A DNA stretch of 64,000 nucleotides from Halichoerus grypus (taxonomy: Eukaryota; Chordata; Mammalia; Carnivora; Phocidae): contig NC_135712.1 in the NCBI RefSeq assembly GCF_964656455.1, positions 94,216,294-94,280,293 on the forward strand, written 5' to 3'. Position 1 is the stretch's first letter, and each line of letters starts with the position of its first letter. Shown piece by piece: positions 11,855 to 24,763 of the stretch. The notes beneath the pieces are model-generated. The model did no database searches. It was not told where the DNA came from and saw only the letters and a program-made list of their open reading frames with translations. Position numbers and translations under genes: made by a program.

Positions 11855-11945
11855 ATGCTGGCTCTGCTAGGACTGGGACCCTTGGCAAATCACAGTTCTT
11901 GGCCTCAGTTTCCACATCTGTAAACTCACTGAGATGAGGGTATGA
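11855..11945 (+). mobile_element. MIR SINE fragment
   Basis: The text 'tggctctgctaggactggg', 'cttggcaaatcacagttctt' and 'ggcctcagtttccacatctg' follows the central MIR consensus (gctctgccacttactagctg, then a ccttgggcaagt motif, then a cctcagtttcctcatctgta motif). Confidence 0.75.
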
Positions 11946-14194
11946 GAAGCAAAGAGCAGGGAGTCTAGACACTCTTTTCCATCTTTCCTGTCCTATGGTT
12001 CAGAACTCTCCTTTCTGAACCTCCTGCTGATGACTGAGCATATCTGCTGGATACAGCTTAAAACACTTTGATATCGACATCCAAAATCTCCTTCTGTGGA
12101 AACATGTCATCCCTTAGACTAGCTCCATCTTCTGCCAACTTGAAATCTGTGCTATTGAATCTGCTTATTTTTCCCTTATATTCTCTCAGTAAAAGTCATG
12201 GCCTTCAGGACACTTAATCCTTGAAATGACTGTTAGAAATAATTGATCAAAGAGTAAAATCACATCTTGGTGCTGGAATGTATATGCCACGGGATTATTT
12301 TTATTTCAGGATAACTTATATATAACCTTGAATTTTAAGTTCAGTAGAACAGGCAGTGTATTTGTTTAGAGGGCAGGACCATTAAAGTCAACTATTTTTT
12401 TTTCTTGTTTGAATTGGATAAAATTGTAATATATCCTTTACGTCACAGTAGCACCCTAGTGGTTATCATATTGCATTAGTTACATGAGTTTTCAGGGAAC
12501 ATTATACAGTATATACTGCCTCCAGTAAATACACCAGTCATGCTTATGGTTACATAGCCAGGGCCAGGAAATTTAGGATGACATTCCCTGCAGGTTAGTA
12601 ATTCTACCCATTATTTATATTGGTTTGATTTGAAACTAGATGAGGCTAAGTATTTTTGAAGAATTTTCTGACAGAATTCTAGAAAAACTAGGGAATGAAT
12701 ATTTAAAATGGGTTAAATATCTTTGGATCTTTTTTTTTTTTTTTGAGATCACATAAATTTTGTCATAAAGTCAAATCGTTGAGAAAGTCAGGAGAAGGCT
12801 TATTCTGAACATAAGATACAAACGCATCTCACCTATAAATTGACACCACTCATAAATAAAAATCTATCCTGGGTATAAACTTCTGGCCTGCTCCAGGAAA
12901 ACAAAATTATCCCAGTTCTTAAAGAAATGGAGAAAAGTTTAGTAATGAGACTGTGACAGAGTTACTGAAGCAGATGTGGAAATTGTGGAACATCATCTTG
13001 GCAGATGAAGTAGCCTCACCAGCTGGATGTCTTCTGAAAGTGGGAATTTATCATGTTGAAGCCACAATACAGAAGTCAGTACTTGAAAATGGTTGTCATA
13101 ACAGCACAAGATTTTGATGCAAACACTAGATGATTGTAATGAACTTGACCAATAAAGTCTGTGCTGCCATAATGAATTAAGACCAGATTATTTTGAGCTT
13201 CTAAAATAGCTTCTTACTTCCAAGGAGACCAAGCTTATATAGCTTAAATATCTCAGGAGCAAACAGAAAAGTAAAGAGGCTGATCAATGAGACTTCTTCT
13301 GAGCTACACCATTGTGTTTAGTTCAATAATCTAATAATCTAATCCCTAGTATCTGGGAGAGGCAATACAAGCGTAGAGAAAAGTTTGTTTTTGCCTGGTA
13401 TGTGACCAGGAAGGACTGCGCTGCACTTTAATTTTAAAAAGTGTGATACTACTCCGTTCACAAGATTGGTGTGTTAAGTGAGATGCTGTGGTTTTGTGTC
13501 CTTGGCAATTTCTTTTCTCTTCCAATGTATGCCGTTTGCTGCTCTGTCAGTTGTGAAAACCATCATAAGTAATGTGAAGAGATAGTAGCTGTGTGATTAT
13601 GAGTAAGTTATCTAAACCTGAAAGAACTGGATTATCAGGGAAGTCAAATGGGTTTCAACTCTCAGGTATCCTTTCTGTTGGTAGATCTCTGATCCTTTGG
13701 AATATTTCAGAAGCTGTGGTCTGGCCCCATGGCTTGCTAGCAGCAAGGCCAGCCATGCCTTGTTAGGGGGGAAGGACACTCACGGGTTCTGGTTTTGCCA
13801 CTGCTGGACTAGATGAACTCCCAAGACTCCATCTGGATCTATCATTCTGCCCTCCTGCACCACAATTGGTTCTTCTGTGTCCACTTCCGGTGGTTTTCCT
13901 TGCCCTACAACATTCTAAATCTTCTGGAACTTTTCCATTTTTTTTCTCATTTTCCTTGTGATACCCAGTAGATATCACCTTCCTTTTTCATACTTTATGG
14001 GAGGTGTTATCTGAAAATAATATTGTCATGTTTGTGGAGAACAGAACGTGTTGAAAACATCAATTATTTAACATGAAAGCTCAGGAAAGTGTTGTTCACT
14101 GTGTTTTCTTAATATAAAAAATAAAATGAAATATGCAAAAAATATTTTGTTCCTGAGAGAATAGGTTATTAAGGTGGTGAAGCCACTAGGATGT
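11946..14194. other. Non-coding DNA, unidentified
   Basis: No gene is supported. A small MIR-like scrap (agctgtgtgattatgagtaa, about 13587-13625) is present. The segment at about 12940-13160 reads like the decayed 3' end of a transcript-derived copy: moderately coding-like composition and an AATAAA near 13152. All frames carry stops, no family is recognisable, and there is no poly-A tract or flanking duplication. A T15 run lies at 12730-12744. Confidence 0.4.
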
Positions 14195-14280
14195 GAGCGT
14201 CAAGTGGGCAAGAACTTTTGTCCTGAAGAGTGCTTGGAACCAAGTAGGTGCTCACTAGCATTTGTTAAATGAATAAATTA
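14195..14280 (+). mobile_element. L2 LINE 3' terminal fragment
   Basis: The text 'gagtgcttggaaccaagtag', then 'gtgctcactagcatttgtta' and aatgaataaa, matches the L2 terminus (a gcctggcacatagtaggtgc motif, then a tcaataaatgtttgttgaat motif). Confidence 0.6.
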
Positions 14281-14754
14281 GTATCTGCTGAATCAGGTAG
14301 AAGAGACTCTTAGAACATCTCTTGACTTGAGAATCTCAGACAGTGGGGCTAGAATAAAAACTAAAAGTCAGTTCCTAGGTTTAGAGATCAAGTCCATGGA
14401 TGACACATTCCTGGAAAGGTTATTTGGGTAATGCTAGATGACCTCCTACACTATAGATCTCAGCCTTTATTTTGCTTCCCAACAATATCTTCCAGTTGGT
14501 TACAGATGTTCACTCCAAGATATTCACCTTCCCCTCCCCAAAACAGTATGCTTAAGTTGTACCCTAATGGCCATGGGAACTCAGAAGTGAAAATTTTAAT
14601 TGATAAAAAAAGTCATCACATGATCATTATGATGAATAACTTATACAAATGGTTTTGACAAGAAATTGTTAAATATTTTATAGAAATTATAATATCATTA
14701 TTCTTTGGATCATCACAATATGACTTATCACTATTCAGTTAAACTTAATCTAAT

Positions 14755-14860
14755 AAGAACGTAATGAGTACCTACCATGAACCTAGCTGTGTTAAATATG
14801 GTTGGGGACAAAGAAGTATAAAATGTGATTAGGGTAGGTTGTTTGATTACTCCTTTGTTA
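14755..14860 (+). mobile_element. Ancient LINE-type 3' UTR fragment
   Basis: The text 'gagtacctaccatgaaccta' and 'gctgtgttaaatatggttgg' followed by ggacaaagaag resembles the common mammalian motif gagcacctactatgtgccag, gcactgtgctagg, ggatacaaag found in L2 and L1M 3' regions. Only about 100 nt remain, so the family is not certain. Confidence 0.45.
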
Positions 14861-17434
14861 GGGTTCCTTTTCTATATGCGTTTATGTTGACTTTATATGT
14901 TCGCATTATGGTGTGTTAAGAATTATCCCTGCTTTTCCTTTGATCCAGGAAAAAATGTTCTACAAATATGTAAATTAAGAAAATAATATGAAATATATAT
15001 ATCTATGTGTTCCATAAGCAATAACATTTTCTTAAATAATATATAATTACATGTCTTCCTACAGTGAAAATATGTAACTTTAAGGTCCTGATAATTAACA
15101 TATTTTATACTGGTGTGTGTTCTAAACAATTTTTAGAAAATGAAATTTTATAATTCAAGAAGAAAAGAGGCAACAGTGCTTGGGCTTGTTGAGAATTCCT
15201 TTTGTGACATGCTGCAGAGATGTTTCTTGCCCTTCTCATTGGTCAGCTTAAGTAAAGTTCATTATTTTAAATTCAAATTCCATCAGTCACTGTCTAGATG
15301 TAGACAGATTCACAAAGGTGCACACACACATGCATGTGCACACACACACATATATTTTAAATTGTGGGCACTTTTGTGAAGTTGCAATTTCCAACCTTTT
15401 GGCATTTGATTAGCATATTGTGCTCATGTTCATATTCATTTATGCTTGGCAGAATGCAACTTCCTATTTTGAGGGGGGGAGAAATACTAAAAACCCCTAG
15501 TTAAAAAAAAAAAAAGCTAAAAAACCCTCTGGTTTTAAGAAAGACAAGGCTTTTGAATGTCAAATGGCTCTTACAGGAATATATTTAATAAGTATAAAAA
15601 AATAAACATATGGATTAAATTTCACTGAAAATGCACATGGGCTTAAAAATTAAGGGAGAAAGCACTTGGCAAAATATGGTTTTGGTTTTGCCAAATCCAA
15701 TGTTTGAGAATAGATTAAGACATCGAACAAACCCAAACCATACCTGGTGTTAGCATCTGCTAGCCTGCTGTCTACAAAAACCTTTTGATGAGGACTGGCT
15801 TTGTAAAACTGTCAATGACACCTGAGTTTGCCATGTGGTGTCTTCTATCTTCTAGTGCCTCTGTAGGCCAGCTACCTTGATGGTATAAATTTATAGGCCT
15901 AAACTTTGTTAACGGATTTGTTGTGATGATACATCACAATGTAAGGGTGGGCTTTTAATAAGGAAGAAATTAGTTTGAGACCTGATTGTATTACTAATTC
16001 AATGGGTGTTACATTTAAGTATACAAATAAAATAAATAAATAAATACTTATTTATAAAAATATACATTACAATGATAAATATTATCCTTGTTTTATATAA
16101 AATTTAAATATTTGAATGTTACCATATTGAAATATTTTGCTATATTATAGTACAGATTTATTTCTATTAATACGCACTTTTGCATATCCCCAAAATCTCT
16201 ACTTTCGGATCAACCAAAACACCTTTTCTGTTTTTCTCTTCTGATGCCTAGCATTTAGATCATTTATTATGGTTATCTACATGCATTGCTTCTCTCCCCT
16301 CTCAAACTAAAATTCATCTTGTGAATAATTTCTGTATGATGTGTATTCTTATGTGTCAAAGATATCTAGGCTACTATATTTAAGTTAATAGCTTTAGATG
16401 AAAGTTGTTACATGCATGGATAAATATTTTACAAAATATTTTAATAGATAGCCTTTAAAAATGAACTATTTTACCATCTTGTCCAGACCTATCTCTTTTA
16501 TATTTCTTATATGTTTATAAATAGTATAATTTTATATTTGACTAACACTGCCCTATACCCACTTATGATCATGTTTATGTGAATTTCCAAAATCATGATC
16601 TCAGTAAAAGAAATGTGTGTCAAAAACTATACAAGAGGCATACAATAAATGATACACACAGTTTGGGCTGTCTTCCCCCTCCCCCAGTCTGTTTCTTCAA
16701 GGACAATGTAGCAGTAAGTTCATAATCTGAGTAATTAGACCTCCCCTGAAACACATACATGCTCCCACAGTCAACAGGACTTTTAATAAGTGAGGACCAC
16801 TTCACTTTGCAAGCAGTAGTATGATATGCCTACATTTTAATTATACACATATTCAAGAGTTCCAAGTCTCTCTGTAGTGCTGTCCACATTTCATGTTGGA
16901 GACACTTGGCCAAGACTCAATTCATATGTCCGACAGGGTTACATATGATGTGGCTCCTCTCCCACTGGGTTACACAGGATATGAGCTGGATCCTGGCGGC
17001 TTCTGAAACAAGAATGAGAGAAGCTCTTGTGGAGTGAATTTAAAGAGAGAAAAAACCTCTCTCTGGCATTGAAGTCATTGGAAGTTTGGCATGTCTAACT
17101 GGGAGTAGACCTTGGCTCACAGAACTGAGAGATAGCTAAACAAAGATTTGTTCAATTTGATAAACTCCCTGGCTAAGACTGCCTTGCCAACTTTCTTTCT
17201 AAAGCAACTTTTCACAGCTGAATTATAAAACCTTGAAAATCAAGGGTTCGTAATGGAAATGCTGACAGATGCAACTAACATGAAGTTGTACCAACCAAGC
17301 ATTGCTATCATATTTTATAACTGTCTGAGAAGCTTATAGAATGGAATGGTACATTTGCTTCATGGGATACATTTCCTTTGCTAAAAAGTGCCAAATGGCC
17401 TCATGGTAGACTCCTTCACACTTAGAGCTGTCTT
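14861..17434. other. Very AT-rich non-coding DNA
   Basis: No gene is recognised. It contains a CA-rich microsatellite (about 15319-15352) with an internal atgcat core, an (AAAT/AATA)n stretch near 16025-16050 and a short hairpin (separate entry). The 15960-16600 part is among the most AT-rich of the window. Confidence 0.5.
15666..15694. repeat. Short inverted repeat (9-bp arms)
   Basis: The arms ttggcaaaa (15666-15674) and ttttgccaa (15686-15694) are perfect reverse complements around an 11-nt loop. TTGGCA is an NFI half-site, so this could equally be two NFI-like half-sites facing each other. The spacing is wider than the usual NFI palindrome. Confidence 0.6.
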
Positions 17435-17483
17435 GATAGAATATATATATATATATTTCTAGATAGAATATATATATATATAT
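17435..17483. repeat. Duplicated (TA)n unit
   Basis: The unit 'gatagaatatatatatatat' occurs twice, starting at 17435 and at 17462 with ttcta between. It looks like a short tandem duplication that includes its TA repeat. Confidence 0.85.
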
Positions 17484-19434
17484 TATGAAGAGAAGTGTCG
17501 AAACTACCAACATCCTATGAAGCTTGAAAGCAACCGTTGTCTCATCCTATATTCTGGTTTTAAATTTGATAAAGAAAACTCAGATCCTGCCATTGGTGCC
17601 TAAGTATTTCTTACATATTCTTGGAAAACTGGTTAAACTTTTTAACAATTTTGTGAAAACATATATTCATAGAGATGAATCTTCTTTGTAACTTTTAAGC
17701 AAATAGAAAAATGTACTCTAAAATAAAAATATCCATGGTGGGCCAGTAAGTGAAAGAAAATTTCAATGTAAAGTGTTACCATGAGCTTAAGGGTGGTATA
17801 CTCTGGACAGAGATATGGGTACTAAGTTCCACTGATACATCCTTTTGAATTCTTTTTGCTTTCTACTTAGTTTATCATATTTCATGCATACTCAAATTAG
17901 AGTTCACAAAAAATCATTGGTTAAGGACCACAGGAATAGTTAGGAAATAATTACGGAAATAATAAGCTACAGTGTTATTTACCCCTCTATAATAGTTGAG
18001 AGTTGACACTTGGATTTCTGAGACAATGAAGAAGGTTTAAATATAGTTTAAATTCTAGAAAAATCTAATGGATAGAATTTACTCTAAGAGTCATGAGTGA
18101 GAAATGATTGCTCTGGAGGCAAAAGAAGGCCTGGTTGGTCAAATATTTGCCTTTTGTATAAAGGCCTTCACTTGGTCTGTGGGTTCCTTAGCAGAAAGGA
18201 GAAGTTACAGTTAACAAATTAATGAAAACCAAGTGATGCCTTTGAAGAATTCTTAAGTGAACCTTAACCAATGCCTTGGGCTACATGTTCAATGTGCACA
18301 AAAAAATTAAGGTGAACTGGCCACTGCTACTAAGAGTCAATTGACAGAATGCATGGGTCATTAATTTTGTGTCCTTTGTTTTGTCAGTGTGTTTTCGTGA
18401 GGCCTGGTAAAGAAAGTAAAACCACTGAAGCTGAAAATTGTCTGCTCTGTAGCTCATTTCCCCTCCCAGCATGCACTGACCCAAGGGAGTGGGCTTCAGG
18501 TCAGCCGCCCCCATTTCCCTTCGAAACACCCCTGGCTCCTGCAAGTTTGATAACAGATCCATTGGGTTGGTGGAGTGGTTAATTCTTTGCAAGTTTGTGC
18601 TTAATCATATGCAGAACGTAAGTACCAATAAAAATAAGATGTCTGCTCACACCATTTTATTATATTTTAAAAATAAACTCTGAAACAGCCTCTGTAACCT
18701 TGCTTCCATTCAATTACAGAAGGGGAGAGAGTGAAACTTAAATTGGTTGGTTCACCTTAATTCCCTTGTTTCATTACCAATAATCCCTGAGGGCCACCTT
18801 CTGGCTTTTTGTGCCGTGAATGAGCGATATAAAATGCCCATAATGCTGGGGTGGCATCCTAAGGCCCTGGTTGGCTTTAAACTTATGTTCTAAGTCACCG
18901 GGCCCAAAATGTTATTGCTTATCAACAATTCCATAAATCCATATCAATGCAATCCAGACTCTTTCACATTTTATTACCACATAACTTTATTTAAAAACAG
19001 ATTTTTTAGAATCAAAGTTTTTAGAAGCTGGTTGCCATATCAGGCCAGATTTTCAAATCTCAGCAACATTTTTACAGCCCTTAAGGTAGAAAAGGCACAC
19101 ATTGGCCTGAATTAGAGTGAACATACCTCTGCCTTGGGCAGGGTGTCATAGAAGTTTTGCAGATCTTAATTAAAGAATATTTGTAGGTTTTGTTGATTGA
19201 ATTGCTCATGGTAGTCCAGACATCATAGAATTGTGTGTTGTTATGTCCTTTTCTTTGAATATTTACATCTGTGTGCTTACTCATCAGTAGTCGAGTTGGT
19301 GGCACCACATGTCAGGTGTAGGGTTGATTTTGATCCAGTCAGAAATGGTTCTGTTATGGTAGTTTCTCTTTCAATTTTTATAGGCACTTAGATTTCATTC
19401 ATTTGATTTGGTAGCCATTTGGGTGTTCGGTTGT
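17484..19434. other. Single-copy non-coding DNA, candidate conserved block at 18.5-18.9 kb
   Basis: No gene is seen. The part from about 18540 to 18900 is free of recognisable repeats and carries many developmental-type motif cores (ggttaattc, gcttaatca, accaataatccc with a TAATCC core). A CTCF-like match is listed separately. Whether it is conserved must be measured. Confidence 0.45.
18793..18804 (-). promoter_or_regulatory. CTCF-like core motif
   Basis: On the minus strand the sequence reads ccagaaggtggc. This fits the CTCF core pattern CCA[CG]-N-AG[GA][GT]GGC at every position. A single core match occurs by chance at this scale, so the call rests on motif shape only. Confidence 0.35.
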
Positions 19435-19560
19435 TTATTCCTTCACTCATTCACTCATTCATTCAGCAATTATGCCAGGTACATGGTAGGTGTTAGGTAG
19501 ACAGGATAAGTTAGATGGACCCTAGCCTAAGAAATCTTAGTTTTGTGCGCTTTCAGACAT
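19435..19560 (+). mobile_element. Ancient LINE-type 3' UTR fragment
   Basis: The text 'ttcactcattcactcattca' and 'ttcagcaattatgccaggta' resembles the attcattcaacaaatattta, tgccaggcac motif series of old L1M/L2 3' regions. The rest is too diverged to place. Confidence 0.4.
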
Positions 19561-19666
19561 GTAAACATACATTGTAGAATTTGCTGGGAGGTAGGGCATT
19601 TGGGCGACAGGAGGAGCATATGGCCCTCCCTATGGATGAGCCAATGGATGGGGTGATAAACGTACT

Positions 19667-19729
19667 TGTATTAGTTTGTTAGAGCTACCATCACAATACC
19701 ACAGACTGGGTGGCTTAAACAACAGAAAG
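19667..19729 (+). mobile_element. Fragment of an ancient dispersed repeat, family not named
   Basis: The phrases 'tgtattagtttgttagagct', 'accatcacaataccacagac' and 'tgggtggcttaaacaacaga' match a very common mammalian repeat (tattagtttgctagggctgc, cataacaaagtaccacagac and so on). Only the first roughly 60 nt are present before the match breaks off at about 19729. I recognise the sequence but not its family name with certainty. Confidence 0.65.
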
Positions 19730-20204
19730 AAGAGCCAACTGGAGAGATACCAAATAGACATGAAACACAAGGGTATTCCCAGAACAATGCCTAGAAATGC
19801 ATCCTGGGATATGTTACACCAAGTGTACAAACTTTATTCCAAGACCAAGAATTAATGCAGTTCAAATTGAGAGGTAGATATAGCAGCTTTCTATTTTATT
19901 ACGTAATTGCATGTCTGCTATATGCAAATCACCGAGCTAGGCTTTGCTACGTACAGGAGGATGCAGGAAGTAGCCAAAGCAAATCATTTAGGGATCACCA
20001 ATCTTCTGAATTAGCACATCTTCTTCAGAAGTTCCTAATTCTGGCTACATGTGATAATTACCCCTGTGGATTCAGAGTAATTTGTTTGGGACAATTTTCA
20101 CAGATAATTCCTAAGGTGATTTTAATAATGTTATATGACTTAAAACTTGTTAAAAGTTCTGAATACACACACAATAAAAATTATGGCTAGCGTACTATTT
20201 TTAT
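19730..20204. other. Non-coding DNA, nothing recognised
   Basis: A 111-codon plus-strand frame (19855-20190) is present but resembles no known protein and has AT-rich composition typical of chance frames. Confidence 0.4.
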
Positions 20205-20400
20205 GCATACCAGGTACTATATTAAGCTCTTACACATATTATTTTATTAAATCTTTACAATGATTCTATGTCTGAAGTATCATTATAAGAATTCCCATTT
20301 TATGGAAGGAATTGAGCAGCTCCTCCGTAGGGCAACTGGCAAAATTGATAGTTGATGTCACATGGACCCAAGTTCCAGTTTAATTGAACTCCATCACTTT
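20205..20400 (-). mobile_element. MIR SINE, reverse orientation
   Basis: The text 'ccaggtactatattaagctc', 'aatctttacaatgattctat', 'cccattttatggaaggaatt' and 'catggacccaagttccagtt' matches the MIR reverse complement in order (ccaggcactgttctaagc, aatcctcacaacaaccctat, cccattttacagatgaggaa). Confidence 0.75.
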
Positions 20401-22443
20401 TTTCACAAAGTGTTTTAGAGAAAAGTACGTTTTGTATAGTCACAGTCTTAGTGTCCAAAGATTCAGTTTAGATGTATATCGGTAGGTTTTATTTACTTTT
20501 TTAAATGTCTTGGTGTCCGAAGTACCATAGAATATCCACCACATTTCAGCCCACATTTTAGGGGTCATGGGCTAATAAGCGCATAGTAAGTATTTAATCC
20601 ATGTTTATTGTCTAAATTGCTATAATTTTTAGAAATCGTTTTAAGGAATAAATTTAAAACACGTCCCACTGTTACATTAAGGTATCTGTTAACTCCTGAA
20701 TACAAGAATTGGGTAGAGACTTCTTTTTTCCTACACGGGAATCTTTTTAAGTGGTAGGCTATCACCTGAGAAATGGGTATGTGTTTCCTAATAATATGCA
20801 TAGGTCCTGCAGCTAGCCCACTCATAAACAAAGAGCTGGCCCTGTGTCTTTCATAGAATGAGACTGCTCAATGCAAAGAACAGAAATAAGAAGCAAACAC
20901 ATTGGAGGAGAGGTAAACATGTGAAAAGTGTATATGCCCTGTTTCAGTTAATAGCTAGGATTATTTACTTAACTTTTATAGGGATATGATAGGATTTAAC
21001 AACTTCAAAGAGTGATAGGCTGGCGTGCTGTATCTTAGGAAAGTGACCCTGTGACGGCTGTGGCTTGGGACATACCCATCGATGGGGCCTCTTGTCTTCC
21101 AATTGGGCATCATCTGCAGGATGGATGTGCAAACACAGCCTTCCAGCCTGAGATTGCCAGCCTCCTGACCCCCCAGTTTTGTATTTATGTAGCTTACAAT
21201 GTGTTTTTCTAGAGGTTGGAATAACTTGTTCAATAGCCTTCATGATTTATCAGAGCAAAAGCTCTTTTGTTGATCTGATGGTGCTTTTAGAGAAATCCTT
21301 CTTTTTTGTTGTTGTTAGTTAGGCTCAGAACTTTCCTTTATGATATGGATTACCTTTGGAAAATATCATATTTTAATTGTATTGTTGCTTATTATCTATT
21401 AATCAGGCTCAGGGTCAGTATCTAAGAATTCCCATTAATTCTAAAGAGCAATGCTCGCTTTTATTTCAGGAAAAAAAAAGTCTTGGCAGACAAGTGGGGA
21501 AGTACCAGATGGAGAAGGCTGCGCCACATGGATTATAAGTTTTTCCCCTCTCTTCTTATTGATGTCTTAAGTTGAACATGTTCCATCTGTCCACTCTCAA
21601 TAATGAATAGCGACTTTTTTATTGTAAAGGTAACAAATTCCATATAGGATAAATTAATTCAAGCATATAATGAAATGTACAAGACTCAATGCTCTGTACT
21701 GTGTAGATTTTGAGGATTATGTGGGGAAGTGTGGAAATCCAATACAATTTCTAAAGCAAAGCATACTCCTATTTGGGGAAGGCATTTAAAAAATTCTCTT
21801 CCAAAACCTCAATTTTGTTCTCCTCTGGGGATTAAAAATCTGAGTGATGGGTTGTAGGAATTGTCTGAATCTGATTTGTCTTTGAAATTATTAATTTTAT
21901 GAGAATGATCATTTCAAACTGATTAATTTCCTATCACCCACAGTAAATTATCTTCTTATCACACTAGTAAATAATTGAAGATGATTAAACCACCTTTCTT
22001 ATGTGTTGACTACTGTCTAAATCCAGCTTGTCAAATGCAATATGTAGATGATGTTTTAAAATTTCTTCATTCATAGCTTTGGTCTTTTTGAGGCTAACTC
22101 CTCTGGTTTGAGTCTTTTCTTCTGTCTCGTGGCAAGGATGGTGGTTTTTCTACATTCAAACCCTAGTGTGGCTATTCTGTTGCTTTTTACGTGTTTCATT
22201 ATTGATGCTGTTATTGATAATCCTGTTCTTTATAATAATAGCAACAGATATTATTTAGGTTTTGCAAATTTTAATTAGTTTTGGTGGGACTAAATCTTTA
22301 TTCTGTCTCTTGTTAAATGGGTGTCCCAAACACTTCCAATGGAAAACCAATAAAGGAGTCATAAGATCCTTTTATTGTTTAAGCAGGATTAAAATTTAAG
22401 CAGCTGTTTGGCCTGGTTACTACATATATTTTTAAAGCCTTGT
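20401..22443. other. Single-copy non-coding DNA
   Basis: No gene or repeat is recognised. Two overlapping minus-strand frames at 20965-21243 share the same DNA and neither looks like a known protein. Confidence 0.5.
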
Positions 22444-22480
22444 TGTGTGTGTGTGTGTGTATGTGTGTGTGTGTGTGTGT
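22444..22480. repeat. (TG)n microsatellite with one TA interruption
   Basis: About eighteen TG-type units interrupted once by an A at 22461. Followed within 100 nt by a second TG tract and a long T-run. Confidence 0.95.
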
Positions 22481-22580
22481 ACATCAATTATTTATGGCAA
22501 TATGCTTTGAAATGCTAACTTCTTAAATAGCTCAAGACCCTTGCTTTTAATTTTTGATGTGACAGTCTTTTCTTTCTTTC

Positions 22581-22604
22581 TGTGTGTGTGTGTGTGTGTT
22601 TGTG
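22581..22604. repeat. (TG)n microsatellite
   Basis: Nine to ten TG units ending in tttgtg, directly after a short (TTTC) stretch. Confidence 0.9.
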
Positions 22605-22639
22605 TTTTCTGGTCCCCCTTAAATCTGGAATTGGAAGTT

Positions 22640-22643
<4 letters not shown>

Positions 22644-22670
<27 letters not shown>
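22644..22670. repeat. T27 homopolymer
   Basis: Twenty-seven consecutive T. It is not attached to any SINE or LINE body that I can recognise on either side, so it is either an isolated homopolymer or the tail of a fully decayed retroposon. Confidence 0.95.
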
Positions 22671-24763
22671 GCTTACAGATAATTGAAACCGACTAAACTT
22701 GTTAAAGTCAAAACCAACAACGCCATGCTTTATTACATGCTCCCATGTTTGGTCACAGACTTTAGTCGATCCTGCAAATGGCACAATTTATGCAGTGGCA
22801 TGTCAGAAACTTAATGCTGTGATTTTCCTCTTCCTAATGGAGAATTAAGAATCTAAAGGGCCTGAGCCGTTCACATGGACTGAATCCCCACGGCTTGGGT
22901 GCAGAGGTCTCGCAAAAATTTAGTAAGTGAGAAGGAGAACAAAGATTCTTAGTTGGAGGGGAAAAACATTGGATCGCCTGTGGCTGAGAAGCTGAGGGGG
23001 ACAGGTAGGCACAGTGGGGTGCAGGATAATGAGGCACATGGCAGATGTGATGTACAGATGTGAAGCCAACTGTGGCTCCGGCTCCCAGAGTTGTGCGTGC
23101 CACAGCACCGTGCCTGCGGCTATGTCTACACCAGAACATTTGGAGCAGTAAACGACGGCAACATTAGGTTCAAATTAATCTATTACTCCAGAGCTGTGAA
23201 ATGTTGGTTGCTTGTTTCAGAATTACATTGCCTGTGGGTGAAATGTTTTAGGTAGATTTTAATGCAAGCTCATGGCTTGCTGAGGAGATTAAGAGGAGAA
23301 AGGGATATTAGAACAGTTAGGAGAGTTGTGGAGGGGCACATTTCTGGTTAAAGTATATGAAAAAGTATTACATATTTCACGGGCAGGTCTGGTCTCCTGT
23401 TGGCCACCTGCTGGGACTGAAATATCCCACATCATAATGAAGGCAGGTTTGCAGAAGCCTTGTAAATACTCGAGCCCTGCAATTGAAGAAGGCAGACAAA
23501 GGCAGCTTTGGGGTCTCCTGGAGACTTTTGAGGGTTAGACCTGTCAGGCGGGTGCTCCAAATGAATTTGGTAATTTATTATTCTGCACTTGTTAAGTGGC
23601 ACATGTAAAACTTTGCATTTAGGTTTTCACCCTTATGAGTTTTAAGTAAACTTCTCAGTAACAGGTAGCCTTGTGACTTTTCAGGGTATGTTACAAAGTA
23701 ATCTTGTCCTCCTCCCTCTGCCCTTGTTCCTTCACTGATATTGGCAGGTCCATTCTCTCCGACCTGTGTGGGACTCAAACCCTCTATTTTTCCAGTGGAA
23801 AAACTAACCCTTGAATTAACCTGGATTTTTTTGTCAATTAAATAGAGTTTATTCAATCAGAGGGGAAAAACTGTTTGGAAGTATCTATAAAGAATTTTTT
23901 TTTTTACAATATTGTAGTTTTTCTTATAAAAACACTTAATTGAAATGCCTAAGAGCTGCCCAGCACAAAAGTCAATAAAAACCCTAGAATAGAGTTTATA
24001 GGGGTTGTCTATGTACATAATTAAATCCTTCAGGCACTTTAAAACTCTGCAAAATAAATGGTTATGCAAGAATAGCCTGCTGAGAGAAGAAATGCTTGTA
24101 TCAGCTTTAACCAGCTGCGCTGTGTTCCATGTTTCGGGGTTGGAATGAGAAAGCTATTAGAACACTGGAAGACTGCAAGCCACATACAAATCATCTTTGT
24201 TACTGACACTTGGGGGAGTACTTTATAGTGGCTGTCAAGACCAATACAAAACATGGTTTGTGCCTGAAAAAAGTCAAGTGCCATTATTTAAGAAGATGTT
24301 AGGAATCCAAATAACTGAACAACATCCAGGATCTTCACTGAGTTTAGCTGCTCTAGGAACAGATTTATTATTGGGTCTGACTTAAGTAAATTAACATGCA
24401 GGTTCGCATTCTAGATTTGATGGAATAACAAAGGTTAATTACTTGCAATGATCTATGCTGGAATAGGAGTAAAAGGGGAGAACTGTATTTAGATTTAATT
24501 TCACCAGTCTTTAGGGAATACTCCTGAGGGGATGGGATTATTACGGGGGGCAAAGGAAGGAGTGCGAAGGAAAAAAAAAAAAAGCAGTCTAATGAATGTA
24601 ACCAATAGAAAAATTGTAGGTTTGTTTCTCTCCCTGGCCCTCAAAGTTATGATAAATGATAGCACAAGGAAAAGATAACCTACCATGAGAGTAGGATCAC
24701 CAAGGCCAAATACTAAAACTCCCAGCTGACTGGCCCATACACTGCAGCCTCTGTTCGTGTTTA
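22671..24763. other. Single-copy non-coding DNA, candidate conserved block at 23.9-24.4 kb
   Basis: No gene is recognised. The 23940-24380 part has no repeat resemblance and a balanced, motif-rich composition. An A13 run lies at about 24570-24583. The several 60-100 codon frames here match nothing known. Confidence 0.45.
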
